Shown here in pieces: positions 1 through 6,842 of a DNA stretch of 11,897 bases. The translations under genes were made by a program, and so were the position numbers. The notes beneath the pieces were generated by a model. It was not told the DNA's origin and searched no databases. It saw nothing but the letters and a program-made list of their open reading frames with translations. The DNA comes from Bacteroidales bacterium (GTDB taxonomy: Bacteria > Bacteroidota > Bacteroidia > Bacteroidales > JAFGXI01): NCBI GenBank assembly GCA_026985625.1, contig JALSQC010000171.1:1-11897 (forward strand), read 5' to 3'. How positions within the stretch are numbered: the stretch's first letter is position 1; each line of letters opens with the position of its first letter.

Positions 1-723
1 AAATGCAAATATTGAGCCTGCTGTCATCATTGTTCCTAAATATTTACCTCCGAATTCTGATATTGGACCTGATGCTAATTCGGCAGGTGCTCCTACAATA
101 TCAAAAGGTGAGTATCGGAACATTCCAAACATTGCAAAAATTGCAGCTATTGTGGCTGCAGGATTAGCAAATAAATTCCATACTCCTGATTCGGCTTGTA
201 TTCTTAGTATTTCGGTTACTGATGTTGTATGGTATTGAACCATTAAAGCTACTAATGCCATTACAAATGGTATTTCGAAACCTACCATTTGACTAAGACC
301 ACGACTTACTCCTATTGCTGAGTTTGGGTTTCCTGTTTGTCCTGCTCCCAAAGCTAAACCAAGAGGTCCGAAAGGCATAATATAAAGGATTAAGATTAAA
401 TCGCCATGAAAGTTTAAGTTTGGAAACCATGTGCTATACCAAGAGTTATCGCCTGTTATTAATACAGGAACAAACATTAATACGGTAATAGATGATACTA
501 TTGTAAAGGCAGGTCCGAGGTGTTGCATTACTCCGTGGTTAATATTTGTTCGTTTGCTTTGTAATTTTAACAGATCTAAAAAGTTCTGATAAAATTTAGG
601 ACCAACTCTATTTTGCACTCGTGCAATAACTTTTCTAGTTAGTCCACCGTAAGTCATTCCAACTGCAAAAGCTAAAATTACAGTTAAGATTGCACCTAAA
701 ATTTTAAATAAAATACCTTCCAT
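1..723 (-). CDS. NuoH/MbhM-like membrane subunit (respiratory-chain subunit 1 family), partial
   Basis: The reading frame begins with ATG at 723 and stays open for 241 codons to the left edge, so the C-terminus is missing. In this family the protein anchors the peripheral redox arm to the membrane and couples electron transfer to ion pumping. Family signatures seen: ARVQNRVGPKFYQN (34-47), a first-loop block like the AR.Q.R.GP of NuoH, HycD and EchB; GNPNSAIGVSRGLSQMVGFE (131-150); and SPFDIVGAPAELASGPISEF (205-224), matching the conserved cytoplasmic loop that ends G(P)..E(Y/F). Several hydrophobic segments are visible (about 6-25, 72-90, 107-127, 150-165, 188-203). It starts 26 bp after the second antiporter subunit and is clearly in the same operon. 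The acidic loop is unusual: the two Glu/His positions of the common PEAE/PEAH pattern read G211 and P213, with only E215 kept. NuoH of a true complex I is less likely because the upstream genes are Mrp-type. The family call is strong; the exact complex is inferred. Confidence 0.9.
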   Translation of the reverse strand, partial: MEGILFKILGAILTVILAFAVGMTYGGLTRKVIARVQNRVGPKFYQNFLDLLKLQSKRTNINHGVMQHLGPAFTIVSSITVLMFVPVLITGDNSWYSTWFPNLNFHGDLILILYIMPFGPLGLALGAGQTGNPNSAIGVSRGLSQMVGFEIPFVMALVALMVQYHTTSVTEILRIQAESGVWNLFANPAATIAAIFAMFGMFRYSPFDIVGAPAELASGPISEFGGKYLGTMMTAGSIFAF

Positions 724-749
724 TTATTTTAAGATTATTTTTTTATTAA

Positions 750-2630
750 TTAAAATATTGAGTCTTTAAAAATTAGTAAAATTACTACAAATACAATGAC
801 GTAAATAGCGTAAGTTTGTCCGTTTCCGGTATATATCGATCGTGTAAAATCAAATACTGCTTCTAAACTTTCTCCTATTGCATTATATATTTTATCCATT
901 GTACGTTTATACAATGGTGCTACAGCTCTTTCAAAAGGTTTAAAGAAATCTAATTGATATGTTAAGTTTTCGTTTTCAGTAGGAATTTCTCCTGATGTTG
1001 ATATGTCTTTTGTTGTAACGTATCTTGTTCCTCGCATACCTTTGAAAAGGAATAGTGCAGCAGAAATAAATATTACAAAAATGGCTATTGATACAAGATT
1101 TAATGAAACTGTATCGCCCCAAACATTAGATAATACTGTCATATTCCAAGTTACATCGTGCATGCCTACAAATTCCATTGCATTTGCAATTGGTTTAAAT
1201 AATAGTCCGGGATAAGTTCCAAAAACTAATGTTAGTCCGGCTAAAAACATCATTGGAATTACCATACTTGCAGGTGCTTCTTTAACATTTTTAGTTTCTT
1301 CTTCTTCTTGTCCTAAAAATAATCCGAATAAGAATCTATAGCAATACAAAAATGCAGCTGTACTTGAGAAAAATAGTAGTATTACTAAAAAGTAATGTCC
1401 TGATGTTATTAATCCTTCGTATAATAACCATTTAGGAACAAATCCTGCTAAAGGAGGAATGCCTGCAAGAGCAATAATTGACATTAATGATGCTATAAAT
1501 GTCCATGGCATTTTTCTAATTAGTCCTGATATTTTTGTCATATCGGTTGTTCCTGTTTGGCGTTCGATAGCTCCTACTGCCATAAATAGTGTTCCTTTAA
1601 AAATACCGTGTAATACTGCTAAAAATAGAGCTGACATTACTGCTAATTTTGTTCCTACGGCTATACCTGTAATTATGTATCCTAATTGAGCTATTGAGCT
1701 ATATGCCAGTAATTTTTTTGCATCGGTTTGTTTAAGTGCATATAATGTTCCCATTATTGCCGTTATTGCTCCTAACCATTGAAAAATAATTTTTATAACT
1801 TCTATACTAATGATAGAATATCCTGAGCCTGCATTTTCTGATATTGTAGGAGATACATAAGTCATTGCTGCTAACATTACAATTCCAAATCCGTAAATTC
1901 CCATTTTTGAAAGAGCTCCTGAGAATACCGATGTATAAGACATTGGAGAATTTGAATATGCTCCTACTGCCCAAACGTGTAGAGGCATAACTGCTGCTTT
2001 AACTCCAAACCCTATTAATAATAATGTTATCATTAAAATGTGATTTGAGAATCCTGTTGTTGATATTAAATTAATAAAATCGGAAATTAAGAATGATTTT
2101 GTTTCGGCAAATATCATTACAATACTCATAAGCATTGCATATGCTCCAATTGCAGAAAAAATCATATATTTTATTCCTATTTTTTTAACATCTTTTCCGT
2201 TATAAATAACTATTAGGAATGATGACCATGTCATTATTTCCCAGAAAATAAAAAATGATACAAAATCGTGACTTAATAATATTCCCATCATTGCACCGAT
2301 ACTTAATAAGAAGTTTAGATAAAAATATCCTTGACGTTCTTTATTTTGCATATATTGTATCGAATATAACGATGCTAATGTTCCTAATCCTAAAACTATA
2401 AAAGAGAATAGCCAGCTATAAGCATTTATTCCCCATTCTAAGTTTATTCCGCCTATTGTTAATTGAACTTGAGAACCTATTTTTACTTGAGTGTAAAATA
2501 GTATTGTAGCAATAGTTGTTGCTGCAAAAGCGGTTAATCCACTTAATATTGGAGCTAACTTATTTAAAAAATATGCTGCAAATGCTCCTCCAAATAGTAT
2601 TAATAATATTAAAATATATGTATTCATCAT
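750..2630 (-). CDS. second antiporter-like subunit, NuoL/HyfB/MbsH'-like, with C-terminal extension
   Basis: 626 residues, proton-conducting membrane transporter family (NuoL/M/N, MrpA/D), predicted to translocate H+ or Na+ in the membrane arm. Charged residues of this family are all in place: E131 in the TM5 motif FIFWEIMTWSS, K211 in the TM7 motif GVKAAVMPLHVW, K242 in TM8 (SKMGIYGF), H341 and K345 (LHGIFKG), and K400 in TM12 (FVPKW). It is longer than MrpD (about 490) because of an added C-terminal part. After a TM at about 509-529 comes a polar linker, then an amphipathic stretch of about 555-600 and a final TM at about 606-622. This resembles the lateral-helix ending of NuoL and hydrogenase-4 B subunits. 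The gene follows mrpD by 15 bp. Two adjacent ATGs (2630 and 2627) could each be the start; no Shine-Dalgarno decides. In Pyrococcus Mbx/MBS a second H subunit (H') occupies the same operon position. Confidence 0.92.
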   Translation of the reverse strand: MMNTYILILLILFGGAFAAYFLNKLAPILSGLTAFAATTIATILFYTQVKIGSQVQLTIGGINLEWGINAYSWLFSFIVLGLGTLASLYSIQYMQNKERQGYFYLNFLLSIGAMMGILLSHDFVSFFIFWEIMTWSSFLIVIYNGKDVKKIGIKYMIFSAIGAYAMLMSIVMIFAETKSFLISDFINLISTTGFSNHILMITLLLIGFGVKAAVMPLHVWAVGAYSNSPMSYTSVFSGALSKMGIYGFGIVMLAAMTYVSPTISENAGSGYSIISIEVIKIIFQWLGAITAIMGTLYALKQTDAKKLLAYSSIAQLGYIITGIAVGTKLAVMSALFLAVLHGIFKGTLFMAVGAIERQTGTTDMTKISGLIRKMPWTFIASLMSIIALAGIPPLAGFVPKWLLYEGLITSGHYFLVILLFFSSTAAFLYCYRFLFGLFLGQEEEETKNVKEAPASMVIPMMFLAGLTLVFGTYPGLLFKPIANAMEFVGMHDVTWNMTVLSNVWGDTVSLNLVSIAIFVIFISAALFLFKGMRGTRYVTTKDISTSGEIPTENENLTYQLDFFKPFERAVAPLYKRTMDKIYNAIGESLEAVFDFTRSIYTGNGQTYAIYVIVFVVILLIFKDSIF

Positions 2631-2645
2631 TAAAATATTTTTCTT

Positions 2646-4124
2646 TTATAAACTAGGTAAAACGTTAGAGATATATGTTGCTTTGTCTGATAATGTATCA
2701 GCGGCATTATGTATAAATCCTGTAATAACATCAGGATAGACACCTACTAAAATAATTATAGCTCCTAAAATCAGCATTACTATTAATGAGTTAAATGCAG
2801 GTTTTTTAGGTTCTATTTTTGATTCTTCTTTTCCAAAATATAGTTTTCCTACTACTCGTAAATAATAAATTACTTCTACAACGCTTACCATTAATATTAT
2901 AGCTATTAAAAATATAAGATTTTTATCGGCAGCGGCAAGTAGTAAATATAGTTTACTCCAAAATCCCGCAAAGGGAGGGAATCCTACAATTGCAAAAGCT
3001 CCAAGAGCAAATAGGAAAGATACAACGGGTAATTTTTTTCCAAATCTACTTAACGATGCAATTTGTTTTTTGTCGTCGTTGTAAACAAGAAAACTACCTG
3101 AAAGGAATAATAATCCTTTAATTATTGCGTGATTAAACATTAAGAATATTGCGGCAAATATTGCTTCGGTTGTTCCTATTCCAAATCCTATTAAAACAAC
3201 TCCCATTTGTCCTATACTTGAGTATGCAAGCATACGTTTTAGGTTTGTTTGTCGAATTGCTGATACTTCGGCAATAATCATTGTAATTAATCCCATTACA
3301 ATAAGAAATTGTAGCGAACCTTCTATATCAAATAATGTAAAAATTATTCTAATTAAAGCGTAAACACCTGCTTTTACTACAATACCTGAGAATGCTGCTC
3401 CAACAGGACCGGGAGCTTGAGAATATGCATCGGGAGCCCATCCGTTTAACGGAAACATTTCGGCTTCGATACCAAGTGCTACTGCAAACATTACAAATAT
3501 AGACAGTTTAACTGATGTTGGTATTGTATGCATTCTTTCGGCAATTTGTGCCATATTTAATGTTCCTACGTGTGTATATAATAATAATATACCTAAAAGT
3601 AAGAATACAGACGCAAATGAGCCTATTAATAAGTATTTAAATGCTGCTTCGGCTCCATCTCTACCTCTATAGAATGCTGTTAACGAGTATGATGTAATAC
3701 CTACAATTTCTAAGAAAACAAACATATTAAAAACGTCTCCCGTTATTGTTATTCCTATAGAACCGGCAACCATCATTAAAAATAGTATATAAAATTTTAA
3801 TGCGGGTTCGTCGTCAACTTTTTTAAATTTATATGAGTATATCCATATAAGTAATCCCATTATTGACATTAACGATGCAATAAAGCCTGAAAATCCATTG
3901 TAAACAAGATTTATTCCCCAAGGGGCTTTCCATCCTGCTATAATTTCAACAATAGGACCTGTTGTCATTACTTTTGACATTAAGACATACGATACGTATG
4001 TTAAATAAATTAATACAATTCCCGGAATTATTCTGGTTAATTCCTTATGTATTTTTGCAAATAAAGGAATTGTAAAAGCCGCTAATAAGGGCACTGCGAT
4101 ATAATGTACTGGACTTATTACCAT
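2646..4124 (-). CDS. mrpD: MrpD/MbhH-like antiporter subunit
   Basis: 492 residues with about 14 membrane segments, the usual length of MrpD. It belongs to the ion-translocating subunit family and should form one channel of the membrane arm. Motifs: TGDVFNMFVFLEI (128-140) with the TM5 glutamate E139; APDAYSQAPGPVGAAFSG (230-247); VVKAGVYALIR (249-259) with TM8 K251; RMLAYSSIGQMG (297-308); NHAIIKG (331-337); and GFPPFAGFWSKLYL (381-394) with TM12 K391. The oddity is TM7: the usual G.K(A/S)...P.H.WLP reads GIEAEMFPLNGWAP (219-232). The lysine that pairs with the TM5 glutamate in this family is therefore E220, and the nearby histidine is N227. The start overlaps the end of mrpC by 7 bp (ATGGTAA), which suggests translational coupling. 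Family assignment is secure; whether this copy pumps ions in the usual way is uncertain. Confidence 0.93.
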   Translation of the reverse strand: MVISPVHYIAVPLLAAFTIPLFAKIHKELTRIIPGIVLIYLTYVSYVLMSKVMTTGPIVEIIAGWKAPWGINLVYNGFSGFIASLMSIMGLLIWIYSYKFKKVDDEPALKFYILFLMMVAGSIGITITGDVFNMFVFLEIVGITSYSLTAFYRGRDGAEAAFKYLLIGSFASVFLLLGILLLYTHVGTLNMAQIAERMHTIPTSVKLSIFVMFAVALGIEAEMFPLNGWAPDAYSQAPGPVGAAFSGIVVKAGVYALIRIIFTLFDIEGSLQFLIVMGLITMIIAEVSAIRQTNLKRMLAYSSIGQMGVVLIGFGIGTTEAIFAAIFLMFNHAIIKGLLFLSGSFLVYNDDKKQIASLSRFGKKLPVVSFLFALGAFAIVGFPPFAGFWSKLYLLLAAADKNLIFLIAIILMVSVVEVIYYLRVVGKLYFGKEESKIEPKKPAFNSLIVMLILGAIIILVGVYPDVITGFIHNAADTLSDKATYISNVLPSL

Positions 4125-4492
4125 TTTAATGATTTTATTTGATCAATTCTTGCTGTATTATGATGTTTAAATAATCTTATTACAAGTGACAAAGCAACTG
4201 CTGTTACTGCAAAACCAATAACAATAGCTGTTAGTACTAATGCTTGCGGAACAGGGTCTACCATTAAAGGTTTACTGTCGATTACTGATGGCGAAAATAT
4301 AGGAGCTGTCCCTCCTTTTATATATCCAACAGCTACAAACATAAGATTTACTCCAGAGTCAACCACTGATAACCCTATCACTATCTTCATAAGATGTTTT
4401 TTTATTAACACCCCATAAAGTCCAATAAGTATTAAAGCTATTGAAGAGCCATATACACTCATTGTTACTACATTTTGATAATCTCCAAACAT
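4118..4492 (-). CDS. mrpC: MrpC/MbhG (NuoK-like) subunit
   Basis: 124 residues with three membrane helices (about 12-30, 35-56 and 84-107), as in MrpC and NuoK. The diagnostic block DPVPQALVLTAIVIGFAVTA spans 79-98; GLSVVDSGVNLMFVAVG (40-56) is the second-helix motif. In Mrp-type complexes this subunit sits beside MrpD and helps build the ion path near the interface with the MrpA/D-type subunits. The ATG lies 1 bp after the stop of the fused MbhE-MrpB gene, and the 3' end overlaps mrpD by 7 bp. Length and motifs are normal for the family. Confidence 0.94.
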   Translation of the reverse strand: MFGDYQNVVTMSVYGSSIALILIGLYGVLIKKHLMKIVIGLSVVDSGVNLMFVAVGYIKGGTAPIFSPSVIDSKPLMVDPVPQALVLTAIVIGFAVTAVALSLVIRLFKHHNTARIDQIKSLKW

Positions 4493-4493
4493 A

Positions 4494-5222
4494 TTAATTT
4501 TTATTTGGTTTAATACTTAATAATATATCTAAAACTCCTGTTAGTTCTGCTGCAACTTTAAAACCTACCGCTATATAAATAATAGGTATTACACCACCAC
4601 TAATTAAGTCGTTAACGTTTCCTAGTCCCGGAAAGGCATTATTTTCAAGGAAAGTTCCTCCTGTAATTAATCCCCAAATGCCTATACCTGCAAATGTAAT
4701 TCCTGCTAAACTTTCGATCCAAGTAAGGGCTCCGTGTCCAAGTTTATAGTTTTTATATGCAACAAGCATTAATAAAAATCCTGTTGCTATAATTGCTCCT
4801 CCTTGGAAACCTCCTCCAGGAGTTAAATGTCCGTGAATAAAAACATATATTCCCAATAATGCTATAAATGGGAATAATAACCTTGAACCTATTTTAACTA
4901 ATTGGCTTGATTCTTTAAGTACTCTTTCTTCTTCTTCGCCGTGTTTGCGTTTTCGGAATAGTATGCTTCCTAATCCTGTTGTTGCAAGAAATAAAACGGT
5001 AACTTCGCCTAATGTATCAAAACCTCTGTAGTTTACCACTATTGCTGTAACAACGTTTGCTACACTTGTTTTTGGAACAGTGTTTTTTAAGTAATAAGCT
5101 CCAACTGTTGATTCGTCATCAATGTTGCCTACTCTATTTGCACCAAAAGGTACTAAATTAAATGCCTGTATAAGGTAAAAGCCAACTATTAATAATAAAA
5201 ATATTGCTAAGTATTTTTTCAT
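4494..5222 (-). CDS. mrpB: fused MbhE (MrpA C-terminal) plus MrpB/MbhF subunit
   Basis: 242 residues made of two parts. Residues 1-90 carry one TM (about 4-22), a periplasm-type loop, and NYRGFDTLGEVTVLFLA (64-80), the hallmark of the C-terminal end of MrpA, which is a separate small protein (MbhE) in Pyrococcus MBH. A charged linker follows (about 90-106, KRKHGEEEER). Residues about 112-238 are an MrpB/MnhB domain with GHLTPGGGFQGGAI (131-144) and further TMs at about 112-130, 142-156, 168-188 and 208-226. Stand-alone MrpB is usually about 140 residues, so the excess is explained by the MbhE part. The protein should form the sodium-module side of the membrane arm. The gene starts 10 bp after the DUF4040 gene and ends 1 bp before mrpC. 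I see no frameshift: the frame is continuous, so this is a true fusion or an ancestral MrpA-end/MrpB arrangement. Confidence 0.92.
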   Translation of the reverse strand: MKKYLAIFLLLIVGFYLIQAFNLVPFGANRVGNIDDESTVGAYYLKNTVPKTSVANVVTAIVVNYRGFDTLGEVTVLFLATTGLGSILFRKRKHGEEEERVLKESSQLVKIGSRLLFPFIALLGIYVFIHGHLTPGGGFQGGAIIATGFLLMLVAYKNYKLGHGALTWIESLAGITFAGIGIWGLITGGTFLENNAFPGLGNVNDLISGGVIPIIYIAVGFKVAAELTGVLDILLSIKPNKN

Positions 5223-5232
5223 GATATATAAA

Positions 5233-5505
5233 TTATTTCACTTTATTATTATCGTTTTCGTCTTCGAAACGTGTTGTATTTCGTATTGTAATTACAAAAA
5301 TTACAGTTGTAAGTGCTACTCCTATTGCAGCTTCGGTTAATGCTACATCGGGTGCTTGTAATAAATAAAACATTACAGATAATATTAAACTTATTACTCC
5401 TGTTGATATTACAGCATATAATAAATCTTTTTGTATTATTGCATATAATCCTGATGCGACTAACAGCAATGCTAAAATACTAAATATTACTACATAAAAT
5501 ATCAT
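5233..5505 (-). CDS. DUF4040 / MbhD-like subunit (MrpA C-terminal domain)
   Basis: 90 residues, three hydrophobic helices (about 1-22, 28-49 and 56-74) and a hydrophilic tail (TTRFEDENDNNKVK). The block YAVISTGVISLILSVMFYLL (30-49) followed by QAPDVALTEAAIG (50-62) is typical of the DUF4040 domain found near the C-terminus of MrpA and as the separate subunit MbhD. D53 and E58 are the membrane-embedded acids expected in the ion route. Having this domain as a separate small gene, with no full-length MrpA, is the main sign that the operon is MBH/MBS-like and not a standard Mrp antiporter. It starts 2 bp after the mrpG stop and is preceded by an unusually good AGGAGG sequence. Confidence 0.93.
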   Translation of the reverse strand: MIFYVVIFSILALLLVASGLYAIIQKDLLYAVISTGVISLILSVMFYLLQAPDVALTEAAIGVALTTVIFVITIRNTTRFEDENDNNKVK

Positions 5506-5507
5506 AA

Positions 5508-5864
5508 TTATTCCTCCTCTTTTTTATTTTCGGGGTTATCATATACTACTTTTTCGTAAGCATCAACTTTATTTTTCATGTAAGGTTTTTGTTTGTTACG
5601 ATAAGCAGCTCTAGCTAGTGCATGCGAACTTAAAGGGTTTGCTATAGCAATAAAAATAATAATTATTAAAGTTTTAATAATCCATTCGGGTTGCATAAAT
5701 CCAACTCCTAAGATTAAACCTATAGCTCCTAAGGTTGTTGCTTTTGTTCCTGCTTGCATTCTATTATAAACGTCCGGCATTCTGTAAATACCAAGGGCTC
5801 CTAAGAACAAAAATATTGCTCCAATTACAACTAAGCCCATTCCTATATATTTTAATATTTCCAT
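5508..5864 (-). CDS. mrpG: MrpG/MbhC subunit
   Basis: 118 residues with three membrane helices (about 5-25, 42-56 and 62-76), the normal layout of MrpG/MnhG/PhaG. Seen motifs: GIYRMPDVYNRMQAGTKATT (25-44) and NPLSSHALARAAYRN (76-90). The C-terminal tail (about 90-118) is hydrophilic and ends in KKEEE. It is a small structural subunit of the sodium/proton module. Its ATG overlaps the stop of mrpF by one base (TAATG), so the two are probably translationally coupled. The end of the gene also carries the ribosome-binding sequence of the next gene. Confidence 0.95.
   Translation of the reverse strand: MEILKYIGMGLVVIGAIFLFLGALGIYRMPDVYNRMQAGTKATTLGAIGLILGVGFMQPEWIIKTLIIIIFIAIANPLSSHALARAAYRNKQKPYMKNKVDAYEKVVYDNPENKKEEE
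5513..5518 (-). promoter_or_regulatory. Shine-Dalgarno sequence of the DUF4040/MbhD gene
   Basis: On the minus strand AGGAGG sits 7 nt before the ATG at 5505, an ideal position. It is encoded inside the GAG GAG GAA codons that end mrpG. The other starts in this window show at most weak purine-rich sequences, as is usual in Bacteroidetes, so this one stands out. It may be a by-product of the poly-Glu tail. Confidence 0.5.
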
Positions 5865-6121
5865 TATAAAGCCCTTTCTAAATATCTTGCAATTATAATT
5901 ACTCCTATAAAACCTAAGACTCCGTATATTAAAGCTACATCTATGTAAATGTATCTTTGGAACATATAGCCTAAAAATACCAAGCCTGCTGTTGCTATTG
6001 TAGTTAATGTATCAAGAGCTACTGTTCTGTCTGCGGCAGTAGGACCCTTAATAAATCTAAGAAAGCTAATAAAAATAGCTATCATTAGAATTGCTAATAT
6101 TGCTATAAAAAAATAATTCAT
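5864..6121 (-). CDS. mrpF: MrpF/MbhB subunit
   Basis: 85 residues, three hydrophobic helices (about 2-22, 38-54 and 60-78). The family signature GPTAADRTVALDTLT lies at 26-40 and the conserved acid in the third helix is D61 (YIDVALIYGVLGFIG). Length matches MrpF/MnhF/PhaF proteins. It is a small subunit of the Mrp-like sodium/proton module, placed in the usual E-F-G gene order. It starts 8 bp after mrpE and shares one base with mrpG. Confidence 0.95.
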   Translation of the reverse strand: MNYFFIAILAILMIAIFISFLRFIKGPTAADRTVALDTLTTIATAGLVFLGYMFQRYIYIDVALIYGVLGFIGVIIIARYLERAL

Positions 6122-6129
6122 ACTTTTAT

Positions 6130-6636
6130 TTATTTAAAAATTTTAAGTAAAACTTTTTCAAAATCTTCGGCAATTTCTTTAAAAGCAATTTCTTGCTTAT
6201 CAGAAACAACATCAATCCAGTGAATATAAAATTTATTATCTATTAAATCAACGGTTAATGTTCCGGGGGTTAATGTTATTGAGTTTGCCAAAACCATTTT
6301 TGCAAAATCATTTGTTAGTTTTGTTTCAAATTCAACAATACCAGGATTAATTGGTAACGATGGAGATATTACTCTGCGAGCAACATCAAAATTAGATTTT
6401 ATTAATGCAATAACAAATACAAATAAATATTGTATTACATATATAAGTTTGTTTGGCATAAATATTTTTAAGCCACAACACGAAAAAATTTTAAAAGTAA
6501 ATATTGATAAAATAAAACTTACAACACCGCCTGTTATTAACTCAGCAGGAGCTAATGATGTAGTAAACGCATACCATATAAGGAATAAAATTATCCAGGT
6601 ATAAATAAATCTACTTGTTAATGAAATACTTTGCAT
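6130..6636 (-). CDS. mrpE: MrpE/MbhA subunit, first gene of the operon
   Basis: 168 residues, the normal length of MrpE. Hydrophobic segments at about 10-28, 31-50 and 63-80 are followed by a cytoplasmic domain with the family signature ANSITLTPGTLTVDL (117-131) and FYIHWIDV (136-143). MrpE is needed for assembly and function of Mrp antiporters and corresponds to MbhA in hydrogenase-type complexes. It is the promoter-proximal gene of the minus-strand operon: a TTTG/TATATTTG promoter lies 28-57 bp upstream. The chosen ATG gives the expected N-terminus, and no Shine-Dalgarno is present. A CC pair at 53-54 near the end of the second hydrophobic segment is a minor oddity with no known role. Confidence 0.93.
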   Translation of the reverse strand: MQSISLTSRFIYTWIILFLIWYAFTTSLAPAELITGGVVSFILSIFTFKIFSCCGLKIFMPNKLIYVIQYLFVFVIALIKSNFDVARRVISPSLPINPGIVEFETKLTNDFAKMVLANSITLTPGTLTVDLIDNKFYIHWIDVVSDKQEIAFKEIAEDFEKVLLKIFK

Positions 6637-6663
6637 TTTTATACATTTATATATTTAACTGCA

Positions 6664-6693
6664 CAAATATATATTTAAAAAAATATAAACAAA
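6664..6693 (-). promoter_or_regulatory. promoter of the mrpE-led operon
   Basis: On the minus strand TATATTTG (6671-6664) is an exact match to the Bacteroidetes -7 consensus TAnnTTTG. A TTTG (6693-6690) lies 18 bp upstream, as expected for the -33 element. Transcription would start around 6657-6660, giving a leader of roughly 20 nt before the ATG at 6636. The match is by eye; AT-rich sequence makes chance hits possible. Confidence 0.55.
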
Positions 6694-6809
6694 ATCTTGA
6701 TTTGATGTTTTATAACCACATATAAATAATTTATAATAAATCCAAATAATCATAAAATTGTAACAGTAATGAAATTTATAACTATATATAAATATTTTAA
6801 AAAAAATTT

Positions 6810-6817
6810 TACTTTTG
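6810..6817 (+). promoter_or_regulatory. -7 box of hutI
   Basis: TACTTTTG matches TAnnTTTG exactly and ends 25 bp before the GTG start of hutI. No TTTG is seen at the -33 position. Instead the upstream DNA holds CTATATATAAAT (6782-6793), which recurs in front of the lipoprotein gene. The 206-bp divergent intergenic region (6637-6842) otherwise shows only AT-rich sequence and no clear operator or RNA structure. Confidence 0.45.
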
Positions 6818-6842
6818 TTTTAAATTTTTAAGATAAAAAAAA

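Noticed and set aside
1003..1689. Plus-strand open frames at 1003-1215 and 1459-1689
   Set aside because: They lie inside the antiporter gene on the other strand, show no recognisable domain, and are antisense shadows.
1..2630. Part of a regular nuo (complex I) operon
   Set aside because: The NuoH-like gene is preceded by Mrp-type subunits, no NuoI/J/K/M/N order is present, and its loop signature departs from NuoH.
750..6636. A standard Mrp/Mnh Na+/H+ antiporter operon
   Set aside because: There is no full-length MrpA. Instead the DUF4040 and MbhE pieces are separate or fused to MrpB, there are two MrpD/NuoL-like genes, and a NuoH-like gene follows.
6637..6842. Small RNA, riboswitch or tRNA in the divergent intergenic region
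   Set aside because: Only A/T-rich sequence is seen, with no GC-containing stems, no cloverleaf and no terminator-like hairpin; promoters explain the space.
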